64,000 bases of DNA, taken from positions 1,746,001-1,810,000 of the forward strand of contig NZ_ACJX03000001.1 of assembly GCF_000160455.2 (NCBI RefSeq), written 5' to 3'. The stretch is from Acetomicrobium hydrogeniformans ATCC BAA-1850 (GTDB lineage: Bacteria; Synergistota; Synergistia; Synergistales; Acetomicrobiaceae). Positions 27,930-37,629 of the stretch are shown one piece after another. Under the pieces are notes generated by a model. That model was not told the DNA's origin and did no database searches. It saw only the letters and a list, made by a program, of their open reading frames with translations. Made by a program: the position numbers and the translations under genes. Every line of letters begins with the position of its first letter. Positions within the stretch are counted from its first letter, which is position 1.

Positions 27930-30186
27930 ACTGCCAATGAGCAATCCCAACGGCGACCTGGCCAAGCGATATGCATTCGTCGTTAGGCGAAGTCCTTTTG
28001 TGGGTTAAGGGTATTAACCCTGCATCTTTTAGCAGAGCACAAGTTACGTTTAAAAGCCTCCTATTTTGCCAGACTCCTCCCGATAGTGCTATATGTCGTA
28101 TTCCCGATTGCGCAGCAAGTTTTGTGCTAACATTTACTAAAACCTTGGAGAGTCCGTCGTGAAACCCGGCTGCAAGCTGGGCTTTATTTTTTTTATTCAT
28201 GCCTTCTATCAACCAGCGAATTGCGGGACGCCAGTCAATAAGCAATACATCTCCTTTTTCTATAGTTTCGAAGGGGGCGCATTCCTTTCCCTTTGCTATA
28301 GCCTCGAGCTCGATCGCGGCCTGAGCATCATAAGATACTTTATTTCGTAGGCCCAATATAGAGGCTGCAGCGTCGAAAAGCCTCCCTGCCGAAGAAGTTT
28401 TGACATATTTATCAGCGTTTTGAGCAATGAGCTTTATTTTGTCCTGTTCCTTTGGCCAAAGCTGGAGAGCAATTTGGAGGGCTTCCATTTTTTCGAAAGT
28501 TTGTAGCAACAAAGAAAGGGCAAAACGCCAGGGCTCTAAAACTGCCTTGTCGCCTCCGGGAAGGGGAGCCTGCAAAAGATGTCCTGCCCTGGAGAAATAT
28601 TTTGCACTGCCGATCAAAATCTCGCCACCCCATATGCTTTCGTCATCACCAAAGCCTGTGCCGTCAAGCATCAATCCTATTGCCTCACCCGAAAAATCGT
28701 TGTCCCAAAGACAGGCTGCCAGGTGGGCATGATGATGCTGCACGGACAGTTTACATTTTAGGCTTGACAGCTTACTGCTTGCTATTCGAGTCGATAAGTA
28801 TAGTGGGTGTTTATCATATACTAAATATGAAGGAGATATTTCGTATAGAGACAAGAACATGTCCATTACATGTTCATATAAAGCAATGCTTGATATGTCC
28901 TTTAAATCTCCGAGATATTGGCTCGTGAATATGTAATGATCATGTGTCACGGAGAAGGTCGATTTCATCTCGCCGCCGGCACCAAATATAGGTGGAAGCG
29001 CTTTTTTTGAAATATAAGGCTGGGGAACATATCCGCGTGCTCTCCTGGTAAAAATCGGGGTCATTCCAGCCATGGCGATTACAGAATCGTCGATTTTCAC
29101 GTAAATATCCCTGTTGTGCATCAGAAAATAATCGGCTATCGAACCTAGCTTTTCCAAAGCCTCTCTATTTCCTGCAACTAAGGGTTCGTCGGAGATGTTG
29201 GCACTCGTCATTATGAGAAGGTCCTGTTCCTCCAAGAGCAAATGATGAATTGGGGTGTAGGGCAACATTATTCCATAGGTATCTATATTTGGGGCTACAT
29301 ATCTGGATAGATTGTCGTCTTTGCCTTTTGGACATACGACAATTGGCCTTCGAGGAGAAAGCAGTAATTTCATCGCTTTTTCGTTTATCAGCACTATACT
29401 TTTTGCAGCTTCGAGATCTCTTGCCATTAAAGCAAAGGGTTTATCAGGCCTTTTTTTGCGAATTCTAAGTTCTTTAACAGCTCTGTCGTTTCTGGGATCG
29501 CAGGCCAAATGATATCCGCCTATTCCTTTTATTGCCAATATCTTGCCTTCCCTCAGGTATTTGCTCGCTAATAAAACAGCATCGTCGTTTATAGCAAATT
29601 TCTCTCCTTTCGCATCGCAAAGCCACAGGGTTGGTCCACAATTGGGGCATGCATTTGGTTGTGCGTGATAACGCCTGTTTGAGACATCGGAGTACTCTTT
29701 GCGGCATTCGTCGCACATTGGAAAGCATGCCATGGTAGTTTTTGTTCTGTCGTAGGGAAGCTCTTTTATTATTGTGTACCTGGGACCGCAATTCGTGCAA
29801 TTTATAAAGGGATATTTATATCTTTTGTCATTAGGATCTCTCATTTCCTTTAGGCAATCTTCGCAAGTGGCTATATCTGGAGGTATAAGGACCTTTTGAA
29901 TATCTTGTTTTTCGCTTTCTCTTATTATGAAATCCTCGGAATCTGTCGAGGCTTCATCCTCGTATATCGACTCTACTGACTGAATCATCGCAAGAGGCGG
30001 AGCCTCATACAGGAGCTTTTCTGCAAATAATTCTATGCTTTTTCTGTCGCCGTGCAGTTCTATCAAGACGCCCGAAGAGTTATTTTGAACGCTTCCTCCT
30101 AACTTTAGCTTCTTGGCTAATTTTGAGCAAAAGGGCCTGAAACCAACGCCCTGCACGACACCTTTAACGAGAAAAATTTTTTTCAT
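27928..30186 (-). CDS. hypF: Carbamoyltransferase HypF, [NiFe]-hydrogenase maturation
   Basis: Makes the CN ligands of [NiFe]-hydrogenase from carbamoyl phosphate together with HypE. The 752-residue protein shows all domains in order: acylphosphatase-like (1-90; VVQGVGFRPF), two zinc-finger motifs (about 105-180; CEDCLKEM, CTNCGPRYT, CDECRKEY, CPNCGPTL), a YrdC-like domain (about 195-380) and a Kae1/HSP70-like carbamoyltransferase domain (QHHHAHLAACL; LSGGVWQNRRLL). ATG 30186 is selected because AAGGAGG lies 13 bases upstream; ATG 30198 would be only one base from it. No hydrogenase structural gene or other hyp gene is in the window. Confidence 0.97.
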   Translation of the reverse strand: MKKIFLVKGVVQGVGFRPFCSKLAKKLKLGGSVQNNSSGVLIELHGDRKSIELFAEKLLYEAPPLAMIQSVESIYEDEASTDSEDFIIRESEKQDIQKVLIPPDIATCEDCLKEMRDPNDKRYKYPFINCTNCGPRYTIIKELPYDRTKTTMACFPMCDECRKEYSDVSNRRYHAQPNACPNCGPTLWLCDAKGEKFAINDDAVLLASKYLREGKILAIKGIGGYHLACDPRNDRAVKELRIRKKRPDKPFALMARDLEAAKSIVLINEKAMKLLLSPRRPIVVCPKGKDDNLSRYVAPNIDTYGIMLPYTPIHHLLLEEQDLLIMTSANISDEPLVAGNREALEKLGSIADYFLMHNRDIYVKIDDSVIAMAGMTPIFTRRARGYVPQPYISKKALPPIFGAGGEMKSTFSVTHDHYIFTSQYLGDLKDISSIALYEHVMDMFLSLYEISPSYLVYDKHPLYLSTRIASSKLSSLKCKLSVQHHHAHLAACLWDNDFSGEAIGLMLDGTGFGDDESIWGGEILIGSAKYFSRAGHLLQAPLPGGDKAVLEPWRFALSLLLQTFEKMEALQIALQLWPKEQDKIKLIAQNADKYVKTSSAGRLFDAAASILGLRNKVSYDAQAAIELEAIAKGKECAPFETIEKGDVLLIDWRPAIRWLIEGMNKKNKAQLAAGFHDGLSKVLVNVSTKLAAQSGIRHIALSGGVWQNRRLLNVTCALLKDAGLIPLTHKRTSPNDECISLGQVAVGIAHWQ

Positions 30187-30215
30187 CTCTATTGACATAC
30201 CTCCTTGCAAAAGGC

Positions 30216-30244
30216 ATTGTAATCCTATCGTAAATTTGTTTCAA
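30216..30244 (-). promoter_or_regulatory. Predicted sigma-70 promoter of hypF
   Basis: On the minus strand TTGAAA (30244-30239) and TACAAT (30221-30216) are separated by 17 bases; both hexamers match consensus at five of six. It lies in the gap shared with the divergent adenosyltransferase gene. Confidence 0.6.
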
Positions 30245-30258
30245 TGGAGGCGATATTC

Positions 30259-30789
30259 TTGTCTTTGTTTGAAAAGGGTTTAATTCATGTTTATACGGGA
30301 AACGGTAAGGGAAAGACCACTTCAGCCATGGGTTTAATAGTGCGTTGTGTGGGTCATGAAGGAAAGGTGGCCATGGTTCAGTTTATGAAGGGATGGCCAT
30401 TCTACGGAGAAATTAAGGGATTGAGCTATCTTCCGGGTGTGGAGCTCTTTCGAACCGGTAGCGATAGATGTTTTAAAAAAGGCGAACATACCGAAGTCGA
30501 TTTAAGAGAAGCCAGGCGGGGATTAGAGATAGCTGAGAGATGTCTGACCGATCCAAAATACGATTTGGTAGTGTTGGATGAGATAAATGTTGCAGTCCAT
30601 TTTGATTTGCTGAAGGTTTCGGATGTGCTAAACTTAATCAGCGCGAAACTTGCCTCAATTGAAGTGGTCTTGACGGGTAGATATGCTCCAAAGGAAATAA
30701 TAGAAGTAGCCGATTTAGTTACTGAGATGGTGGAGATAAAACATCCCTATCAAAAAAATGTATTGGCCAGAAAGGGCATAGAATATTAA
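30259..30789 (+). CDS. cobO: Cob(I)alamin adenosyltransferase (CobA/CobO/BtuR family)
   Basis: 176-residue P-loop enzyme that transfers the adenosyl group of ATP to Co(I) corrinoids, making adenosylcobalamin. The P-loop reads VYTGNGKGKTTSAMG near residue 11, followed by FMKGWPFYGEIKGL and the Walker B-like LVVLDEINVAVHF. The TTG start at 30259 is 8 bases after GGAGG (30246-30250); an upstream ATG at 30244 overlaps that site. It stands apart from other cobalamin genes, suggesting corrinoid salvage. It precedes the P-type ATPase by 19 bases. Confidence 0.93.
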   Translation: MSLFEKGLIHVYTGNGKGKTTSAMGLIVRCVGHEGKVAMVQFMKGWPFYGEIKGLSYLPGVELFRTGSDRCFKKGEHTEVDLREARRGLEIAERCLTDPKYDLVVLDEINVAVHFDLLKVSDVLNLISAKLASIEVVLTGRYAPKEIIEVADLVTEMVEIKHPYQKNVLARKGIEY

Positions 30790-30808
30790 TAAAGAGGGAG
30801 GACCTTTG

Positions 30809-33364
30809 TTGAATAGCGCCAGTCAGTTGAAAAACTTCCACTGCATTTCGGAGGAGGAGCTTTTCGCAAAACTTAACTTATCGGATGCAAGAGGCTTGTC
30901 ACAAGATGAAGCCGCTAGACGGCTTCAAATTTTTGGACCCAACGAATTGGCTGAGGAGGAGAAGGTTCCCTGGTGGAAGTTTCTTTTGAGGCAGTTCAAA
31001 AGTCCGATGGTTTACGTCTTAGCTTTAGCTGCCTGTATCAGTATCATTATGGGAGAAAGGTTGGATGCAGGGGCTATAGTCGTAGTCATATTGATCAATG
31101 CTGTAATAGGTTTTTTGACTGAATATCGAGCCGAGCAGGCCCTTCAGGCTTTAAAATCGATGGTTGTAAGGCAGGTTAAGGTTATTCGAGACGGGGAGAT
31201 ACGGTTACTACCTTCACAAGAGCTGGTCCCAGGTGATGTAGTCTTGCTGGAAGCCGGTGATGTCGTCCCCGCCGATGGAAGATTAATAGAAGCTTTCTCA
31301 TTGGCCGTCGACGAATCTACTTTAACGGGAGAATCCGTACCTGTTGATAAAACTACCGACACTTTGCCCGAAGATACATTGCTTCCGGATAGGATTAATT
31401 GTCTTTATACTGGAACGGCCGTGGTAAGAGGTAATGGCAAAATGTTGGTATGCGCTACCGGTCTTCACACAGAACTTGGACGTATAAGTACTATGCTGCA
31501 AAAAGTCGAAAAGAGAGAGATACCCCTGGAAGCTCGCCTTGCCAAATTCACCAAATTTCTCATTAAACTCGTACTTGCTATCGTAGTTCTTATAGTAGCC
31601 ATAGGAGTGCTCGAGGGTAATGAGCTATTGGCTATGTTTCAGACAGGTATTGCCCTTGCAGTTGCTGCTATTCCCGAGGGTCTTCCCTTCGTGGCGACGA
31701 TGACTCTTGCCCTGGGCGTCCATCGTATGGCTAAGCTTAACGCCCTCGTTCGAAACCTTGCTTCCGTAGAGACCTTGGGAAGCACTTCAGTTATATGTAC
31801 AGATAAAACCGGAACGATTACTCTTAACAAGATGACGGTTCGAGAATCGCTCATCGCAAGCGATAAAGCGAGAGAACTTCTATTTAGAGTGGCCGTATTA
31901 TGTAACAATGCTTCAATAAATCACGAAAATCAAATTGGCGACCCCATGGAAGTGGCTTTGCTAAAATGGGCTTATGATAATGGGTTTGATCCCAACGAAA
32001 TAAGGCGAGAATATCCACGACTAAAGGAAGATCCCTTTGATTCTTCCGTCATGAGGATGGCGACATACCACGATGATGGTATTGCAGTCAAGGGGGCTCC
32101 GGAACGCTTGCTGCAGGATTGTAGTTTTATATACGAAAATGATGCATTGAAGCCTCTTTCTTCCACACTTAGGGACAAATGGAAGGATGATGTGGAGAGG
32201 CTGGCCAAGATGGGGATGCGGACCCTTGCCTTTGCCTTCGGACGATCACTTGATGAATTGGCCTTTTTGGGTGTGGTGGGGATAATGGATCCGCCCAGAG
32301 AAGAGGTCAAAGAAGCCGTCGCCTCCTGCAGAGATGCAGGCATCCATGTAATCATGGTTACTGGAGATCACGTTACCACAGCTGTTGCCATAGCAAAAGA
32401 AGTGGGCATTATGGACGATCATGGCCTGGAAGCACTTGATGGCAGACAAATATCTGAGATGGACGAAGAAGAGATCGCAAGGAGAGCGAGAGAGGTAGCA
32501 GTGATAGCTAGAGTATTTCCGGAACATAAATTTAAGATCGTAAAGGGTCTTCAAAAAGCAGGCGAAGTAGTAGCGATGACCGGCGACGGAGTGAACGACG
32601 CAGTAGCCTTAAAACAAGCCGATGTTGGCATAGCTATGGGCATTCAAGGCACTGAAGTAAGCAAAGAGGCCGCCGATATCATTCTTGAGGACGATCGGTT
32701 CGCTACCATTGTCAATGCGGTAGCCGAGGGTCGAAGAATTTTCGACAATATAAGGAAAGCCGTTATTTATCTGCTTTGCTGCAATTTAAGCGAAGTGCTT
32801 GTCGTGTTCGGCGGGATATTGTTAAAGCTTCCCGCTTTACTGTTGCCTTTGCAGATATTATGGATAAATCTTGTGACAGACGTAATTCCGGCATTGGCTT
32901 TGTCCTTGGATCCGCCTGAAGCAGACACGATGAAGAGGCCTCCCAAAAGAAAGGATGAGGATATCCTCACGAGGGCACATCAGATTAAGATAGGCTTTTT
33001 CGGGTCTGTAATGTTTCTTGGCGTTCTCGGCATTACATTGTATTCCCTAAAATATTTGGGCTTCTCTAGTCTAAAGGCTACTGAGATCAGCTTTCACAGT
33101 TTAGTTTTAACTCAATTGTTCTTCGTCTTCAGCGTTAGAGAATCAAGTATCCTGAGAAACCCTGCGGATCTGTTGAAAAACCCTTATCTCTTTTTAGGTG
33201 TGCTGGCGTCTATGTTACTTCAAGTCGCCATAACCTATATTCCTATATTTCAAAGAGTATTGAGGATAGTTCCTTTGTCCGCAGGCGAATGGGGTATAGT
33301 ATTAATAGGTGCTTTGATTCCTACATTTGTATTACAATTGTATAAATTAATAAAAGGTGTGTGA
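30809..33364 (+). CDS. P2A-type (Ca2+-type) cation-transporting ATPase
   Basis: 851-residue P-type pump with N-terminal cation-ATPase domain, actuator (LTGESVPVDK), phosphorylation site CTDKTGTITLNKM, hinge motif TGDGVNDAVALKQADVG and about ten transmembrane helices. Residues that bind Ca2+ in SERCA are conserved at the equivalent places: PEGL in M4, Asn and Glu in CNLSEVL (M5), and Asn, Thr, Asp in WINLVTD (M6). This favours Ca2+ export over monovalent ions. Start TTG 30809 is 7 bases after GGGAGG; TTG 30806 is also in frame. The gene overlaps mnmA by four bases. Confidence 0.93.
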   Translation: MNSASQLKNFHCISEEELFAKLNLSDARGLSQDEAARRLQIFGPNELAEEEKVPWWKFLLRQFKSPMVYVLALAACISIIMGERLDAGAIVVVILINAVIGFLTEYRAEQALQALKSMVVRQVKVIRDGEIRLLPSQELVPGDVVLLEAGDVVPADGRLIEAFSLAVDESTLTGESVPVDKTTDTLPEDTLLPDRINCLYTGTAVVRGNGKMLVCATGLHTELGRISTMLQKVEKREIPLEARLAKFTKFLIKLVLAIVVLIVAIGVLEGNELLAMFQTGIALAVAAIPEGLPFVATMTLALGVHRMAKLNALVRNLASVETLGSTSVICTDKTGTITLNKMTVRESLIASDKARELLFRVAVLCNNASINHENQIGDPMEVALLKWAYDNGFDPNEIRREYPRLKEDPFDSSVMRMATYHDDGIAVKGAPERLLQDCSFIYENDALKPLSSTLRDKWKDDVERLAKMGMRTLAFAFGRSLDELAFLGVVGIMDPPREEVKEAVASCRDAGIHVIMVTGDHVTTAVAIAKEVGIMDDHGLEALDGRQISEMDEEEIARRAREVAVIARVFPEHKFKIVKGLQKAGEVVAMTGDGVNDAVALKQADVGIAMGIQGTEVSKEAADIILEDDRFATIVNAVAEGRRIFDNIRKAVIYLLCCNLSEVLVVFGGILLKLPALLLPLQILWINLVTDVIPALALSLDPPEADTMKRPPKRKDEDILTRAHQIKIGFFGSVMFLGVLGITLYSLKYLGFSSLKATEISFHSLVLTQLFFVFSVRESSILRNPADLLKNPYLFLGVLASMLLQVAITYIPIFQRVLRIVPLSAGEWGIVLIGALIPTFVLQLYKLIKGV

Positions 33365-34416
33365 CATGGAAATTGAGGATAATTGCTGCCATAAGCGGTG
33401 GAATAGACAGTTCCTTTGCTTTATCGTTGCTGGCCAAACAGGGGCATAAAGTAGTCGGCTGTTTTTTGGTGATGTCCGATGGTCACGAAGAAGATGTCGA
33501 TAGGGCACGGAAGGTTTGCGAACTGTTAAAAGTCCCCTTTTATGCAATCGATATAAGAGAAAAATTTCAAAGTGAAGTAATAATGCCCTTAATCACATCT
33601 TATTCCAATGGGAAAACTCCTAATCCCTGTGTATTTTGCAATCCAAATGTTAAATTTAAAACATTGTTCGATTTGCTCAATTGCTATAATAGCGATTTCG
33701 TAGCCACGGGACATTATGCTAAAATTTATAAAGATGACTTGAATTACCATCTCGTCCGAGGGAGAGATCCCAAAAAAGAGCAAAGCTACATGCTCTACCG
33801 CCTCCCTAAAAATTGGTTGAGCAGTGTAATCTTTCCACTGGGTGATTTGACGAAGGCCGAAGTAAAAAAGAAAGCCAGAGAGATTTTTGGGAATATCTTT
33901 GATGATGTCGAAGAAAGCGCAGATTTATGTTTTTTGAGGCGTGACGAAACTTTAAGGGATTTTTTATCTTCGAGAATCGATGTTAAAGAGGGACCAATTT
34001 TATCTTTGCAAGGGGAGTTTTTAGGCAGCCATAGAGGGATCGGATATTATACAGTCGGACAGCGAGAGGGTCTTGGCTTGCCAAACGGTCCATGGTATGT
34101 GTCGGAAATTAACGCTTCAGAAAATGCCCTAATAGTTGGAAGAAAAGAGGATTTGCAAAGACGATTTATAAAATGTTACTCTCCTCATTGGCTGGAAGGG
34201 CCCGAAGTTGGAAAAGTATATAGTGCTCAGCACAGATACAAGGCTACGCCAAAACCGGTTGCATTGACGGATAGTGGGGAAGAGGGGTTTACAGTTAAGG
34301 CTTTGGAGAGTCCTTTTTGGGGAGTAGCGCCAGGGCAGTCGCTCGTACTTTATGACGGGAGAGTTGTAGTTGGTGGAGGTATTATAGCCGGCTGTAGTGA
34401 TGCGAAGGAGGTATAG
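33361..34416 (+). CDS. mnmA: tRNA-specific 2-thiouridylase MnmA
   Basis: Thiolates U34 of tRNA-Lys, -Glu and -Gln. The 351-residue protein has the PP-loop AAISGGIDSSFAL near residue 9, the catalytic Cys in NPCVFCN near 88 and the second active-site Cys in SADLCFL near 186, followed by the tRNA-binding and C-terminal barrel domains (YTVGQREGLG). The start is ambiguous: GTG 33361 overlaps the previous stop, whereas TTG 33373 (giving MRIIAAISGG) has better spacing from the GGTG element. Function is not affected. Confidence 0.95.
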   Translation: MTWKLRIIAAISGGIDSSFALSLLAKQGHKVVGCFLVMSDGHEEDVDRARKVCELLKVPFYAIDIREKFQSEVIMPLITSYSNGKTPNPCVFCNPNVKFKTLFDLLNCYNSDFVATGHYAKIYKDDLNYHLVRGRDPKKEQSYMLYRLPKNWLSSVIFPLGDLTKAEVKKKAREIFGNIFDDVEESADLCFLRRDETLRDFLSSRIDVKEGPILSLQGEFLGSHRGIGYYTVGQREGLGLPNGPWYVSEINASENALIVGRKEDLQRRFIKCYSPHWLEGPEVGKVYSAQHRYKATPKPVALTDSGEEGFTVKALESPFWGVAPGQSLVLYDGRVVVGGGIIAGCSDAKEV

Positions 34417-34420
34417 ATAA

Positions 34421-36859
34421 ATGTCATCAATTCTAGGAGAAAAAAGAGTACCGAAAGAGTTGCTGCGCTCCAGGGTTTCCATGGAGAAATTTTCGTTTTC
34501 AACCACCGCTGAATTGGTTAGCGATAAAAGGTTGATAGGACAGGAGCGGGCTGCAAAGGCGGTTTCTTTTGGGCTATCGCTCGATAAAAAGGGATTTAAC
34601 ATTTTTGTAGTTGGTAATCCGGGCAGCGGACGAATGACCTACGCTATGCGACAGATAGAAGCCAAAGCAAAAAAGTTACCTGCGCCGGATGACTGGCTTT
34701 ACATGCACAATTTTGAAAACCCAAGCTCTCCAATTGCCATCAATATGCCGGCAGGGCAGGGCAAACGGTTTGCTCAGACCATGACCGATGTGATAGAGGA
34801 GCTTAAGTCAACCTTGAGCAAGGCCTTTGAAGATAGCCAATATGAGGATGCAAAGGCGCAGTTGGTAAAAGAATTCCAAGAACAGGTCAATGAATTAATG
34901 GATCGTTTGCGAAATATAGCGCAACAAAACGGATTCCTTATAAAACGTACGCCTCAGGGTTTCGTGAATATCCCCTTAGTTAAAGTCGAAGAGGATGGGA
35001 AGGTAATTCAAAGGGAAATGCAACAGGAGGAATTTGAAGCACTTCCTGAGGAGGAACAGAAAAGGCTTCAGGAAATATCTGAGAAGATTTCCCAGCACAC
35101 CCTTGAGACCCTAAGAAAGATAAGGGACTTAGAAAAAACCCTTAAGGACAGGATTAAGGAATTAGAAAGAAATATTTCGCGAAGCGCTATAAGTCCTTTT
35201 CTCAGTGAATTAAGGGAAAGATACGGAAAATTCCAGAAACTTTTGGAATGGATTGCCTCGATGGAAGAGGACGTTATAAAAAACTTCAACATTTTTGTTG
35301 CGGCGGCCAGGGATGAAAGCATTGAAGTTGATTTCGGTAAATACATGGTTAATGTTTTTGTCAGCAATGATCCCGAAGAGGGCGCTCCTGTAATTAGAGA
35401 GTCCAATCCGACCTACTACAACCTGATGGGCAAGGTGGAGTATGAGAGCAGACAAGGTTACCTCTATACTGATTTCAGAAAGATAGTTGCAGGTGCAATT
35501 CATAGGGCTAACGGCGGATATCTGGTTTTGGAAGCCGAAGAACTGCTAAGGCAATATTTGTCATATGATGCTTTGAAACGTGCCCTCAAGGATGAGAAGC
35601 TTACGATTGAAAACTTGGGAGAACAATTAGGCTTTTTGCCCGTATCCTCCCTAAGGCCGGAACCTATTCCGCTGAACATAAAGGTAGTAATAGTTGGCAC
35701 TCGTTTGATTTATTACTTATTGAGCTTGTACGACAAAGAGTTTTCGGAGCTCTTTAAGATAAAAGCTGATTTCGACGTAGATATGCCGAGAAACGAGAAT
35801 ACCGAATATGATATGGCCGTATTTGTAGCGGAATATACGCAGCAGGAAAACCTGCTTCCCTATGACAGAGAAGCAGTGGGTGAAGTCATAGAATATGCAT
35901 CTCGTTTGGCGGATCACAAACAACGTATGACCACACAGATGAATAAAATAACGGAAGTTTTGGTTGAAGCAACCGCTTGGGCTAGGGCTGAAGGCAAAGA
36001 GGCAGTAGAGGCTTCGGATGTCAGGAAAGCTATCAAAGAAATGCGCTATCGCGTCAGCTTAATAGAGGACCGTATGTTCAAGGCCTTTGAGGATGGAATC
36101 CTTCGCGTTGAAGTAGATGGCGAGAGAGTAGGGCAAATCAACGGTCTTACCGTGATAGATATGAGAGAACATTCCTTTGGTCATCCCGTTAGAATAACCT
36201 CTAACGTTTATATGGGGCAGGAGGGCGTCGTCAATATCGAAAGAGAGGTAAAATTGACGGGCCCAATTCACAATAAGGGTCTGTTAATTCTCTCCAGTTA
36301 TTTGGGCAAGAAATATGCCCAAGATATGCCGCTTACCCTATCTGCGAGGATTGCCTTTGAGCAGACCTACGAAGAAATCGAAGGGGATAGCGCTTCCTCT
36401 ACGGAGCTATATTGTCTTCTGTCGTCCCTTTCGGGCTATTCCTTGAAACAGGGCATTGCAGTGACGGGTTCGGTAGATCAATTTGGCAATATTCAGCCTA
36501 TTGGAGGAGTTAACGAAAAGATCGAAGGATTTTTCAGGTATTGCAAGTTACGGGGATTGACGGGCGAACAGGGTGTTATGATTCCGAAACAAAATTTGAT
36601 ACACCTGATGTTGGATCACGAAGTGTTAGAAGCCGTAGAAGAGGGAAAATTCCACATATGGGCAATTGATACCGTTGATGAGGGTTTGGAAATTTTGACA
36701 GGTGTTCCTGCGGGCGTTCCGGATGAGTCGGGCAAATATCCCGACGAAACTGTTCACGGCAAGGCCAAAGAAAGGCTTAGATTTTTCATGGAAGAAGCTG
36801 CAAAGCTTAAAAAAGCCCTTCAAAAGACGGAAAGGGAAGAAAACAGCGAGAACAATTAA
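34421..36859 (+). CDS. Lon-like ATP-dependent protease with degenerate Walker A (LonC/LonB-like)
   Basis: 812-residue protease of the AAA_32/Lon-like group. The N-terminal P-loop-type motif reads GNPGSGRM (65-72), in which the Lys that binds ATP phosphates is replaced by Arg. A long coiled-coil insertion (about 125-285) splits the AAA region. The C-terminal Lon protease domain (about 555-770) has the catalytic dyad Ser657 in EGDSASSTEL and Lys700 in GGVNEKIEGF. No transmembrane helices are seen, unlike archaeal LonB. ATG 34421 follows GAAGGAGG. It may be an ATP-independent or weakly ATP-dependent protease; substrates are unknown. Confidence 0.9.
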   Translation: MSSILGEKRVPKELLRSRVSMEKFSFSTTAELVSDKRLIGQERAAKAVSFGLSLDKKGFNIFVVGNPGSGRMTYAMRQIEAKAKKLPAPDDWLYMHNFENPSSPIAINMPAGQGKRFAQTMTDVIEELKSTLSKAFEDSQYEDAKAQLVKEFQEQVNELMDRLRNIAQQNGFLIKRTPQGFVNIPLVKVEEDGKVIQREMQQEEFEALPEEEQKRLQEISEKISQHTLETLRKIRDLEKTLKDRIKELERNISRSAISPFLSELRERYGKFQKLLEWIASMEEDVIKNFNIFVAAARDESIEVDFGKYMVNVFVSNDPEEGAPVIRESNPTYYNLMGKVEYESRQGYLYTDFRKIVAGAIHRANGGYLVLEAEELLRQYLSYDALKRALKDEKLTIENLGEQLGFLPVSSLRPEPIPLNIKVVIVGTRLIYYLLSLYDKEFSELFKIKADFDVDMPRNENTEYDMAVFVAEYTQQENLLPYDREAVGEVIEYASRLADHKQRMTTQMNKITEVLVEATAWARAEGKEAVEASDVRKAIKEMRYRVSLIEDRMFKAFEDGILRVEVDGERVGQINGLTVIDMREHSFGHPVRITSNVYMGQEGVVNIEREVKLTGPIHNKGLLILSSYLGKKYAQDMPLTLSARIAFEQTYEEIEGDSASSTELYCLLSSLSGYSLKQGIAVTGSVDQFGNIQPIGGVNEKIEGFFRYCKLRGLTGEQGVMIPKQNLIHLMLDHEVLEAVEEGKFHIWAIDTVDEGLEILTGVPAGVPDESGKYPDETVHGKAKERLRFFMEEAAKLKKALQKTEREENSENN

Positions 36860-36861
36860 GA

Positions 36862-37629
36862 ATGACTAAATTACAAGGAGCCGTAAATAGTTCTGGCGGT
36901 ACTGATCGAAAGTTAATGGAGCGCAATCTTACAGAGCCGTCTTTAAGAGAGTGGGTTCTTAACGTGATCGATGTTTTAGCGGGCCTTTGGTCTCACTTGC
37001 GGCCCGCTAAAACGACGAGTGACGAACCCCTGGACGGTTTGATATTGACCATATTGTCCCAGAATACGAACGACAAGAATAGAGATCGTGCATACGAGTT
37101 TTTAAGGTCACGCTCTCCTCGATGGGAGGATGTGTTAGTGACAGCAGAAACCGAGCTTGCTGAGGTCATCAAACCGGCAGGTTTATCTAATATAAAAGCG
37201 TCGAGGATAAAAAGCGTGCTCGGCCTTATAACCGAGCGATTTGGAAGTTGTTCTTTAAAGCCTTTGAAGGGTATGAAAAAAGAAGAAATAATAGATTTTT
37301 TAAGCTCTCTTCCGGGCGTGGGTCCTAAGACCGTTGCATGTGTCCTTCTCTTCGATCTCGGGATACCGGCTTTTCCTGTGGATACACATGTCAACCGACT
37401 TTGTAAAAGAATAGGTTGGGTAAGCCCTAAAAGCACACCTGAAGAGACGCAAAAGATAATGGGATCGGTTATACCTTCGGATTTATACTGGTCGGCCCAT
37501 TTGGACATCATATCTCACGGAAGAAATATCTGCGTCTCAAGAAGACCCAAGTGCACGATATGTCCGTTAAATGCTCGAAATTTATGCCTTTTTGTCATGG
37601 AGGAGAAAAAAGGTGACGAAAAAATATAA
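36862..37629 (+). CDS. nth: Endonuclease III-like DNA glycosylase/AP lyase
   Basis: 255-residue base-excision repair enzyme for oxidised pyrimidines. The helix-hairpin-helix LPGVGPKTVACVLL carries the catalytic Lys and FPVDTHVNRLCKRIGW the catalytic Asp. A C-terminal iron-sulfur ligand set is present with spacing Cys-x6-Cys-x2-Cys-x7-Cys; E. coli Nth has x5 in the last gap. The first 25 residues are not conserved in the family and ATG 36862 lacks a clear ribosome-binding site, so the true start could be ATG 36916. The 3' end overlaps the DUF362 gene. Confidence 0.9.
   Translation: MTKLQGAVNSSGGTDRKLMERNLTEPSLREWVLNVIDVLAGLWSHLRPAKTTSDEPLDGLILTILSQNTNDKNRDRAYEFLRSRSPRWEDVLVTAETELAEVIKPAGLSNIKASRIKSVLGLITERFGSCSLKPLKGMKKEEIIDFLSSLPGVGPKTVACVLLFDLGIPAFPVDTHVNRLCKRIGWVSPKSTPEETQKIMGSVIPSDLYWSAHLDIISHGRNICVSRRPKCTICPLNARNLCLFVMEEKKGDEKI

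Noticed and set aside
28452-28928. 158-codon open frame on the + strand
   Set aside because: Lies entirely inside hypF on the opposite strand, no ribosome-binding site, composition of a shadow frame.
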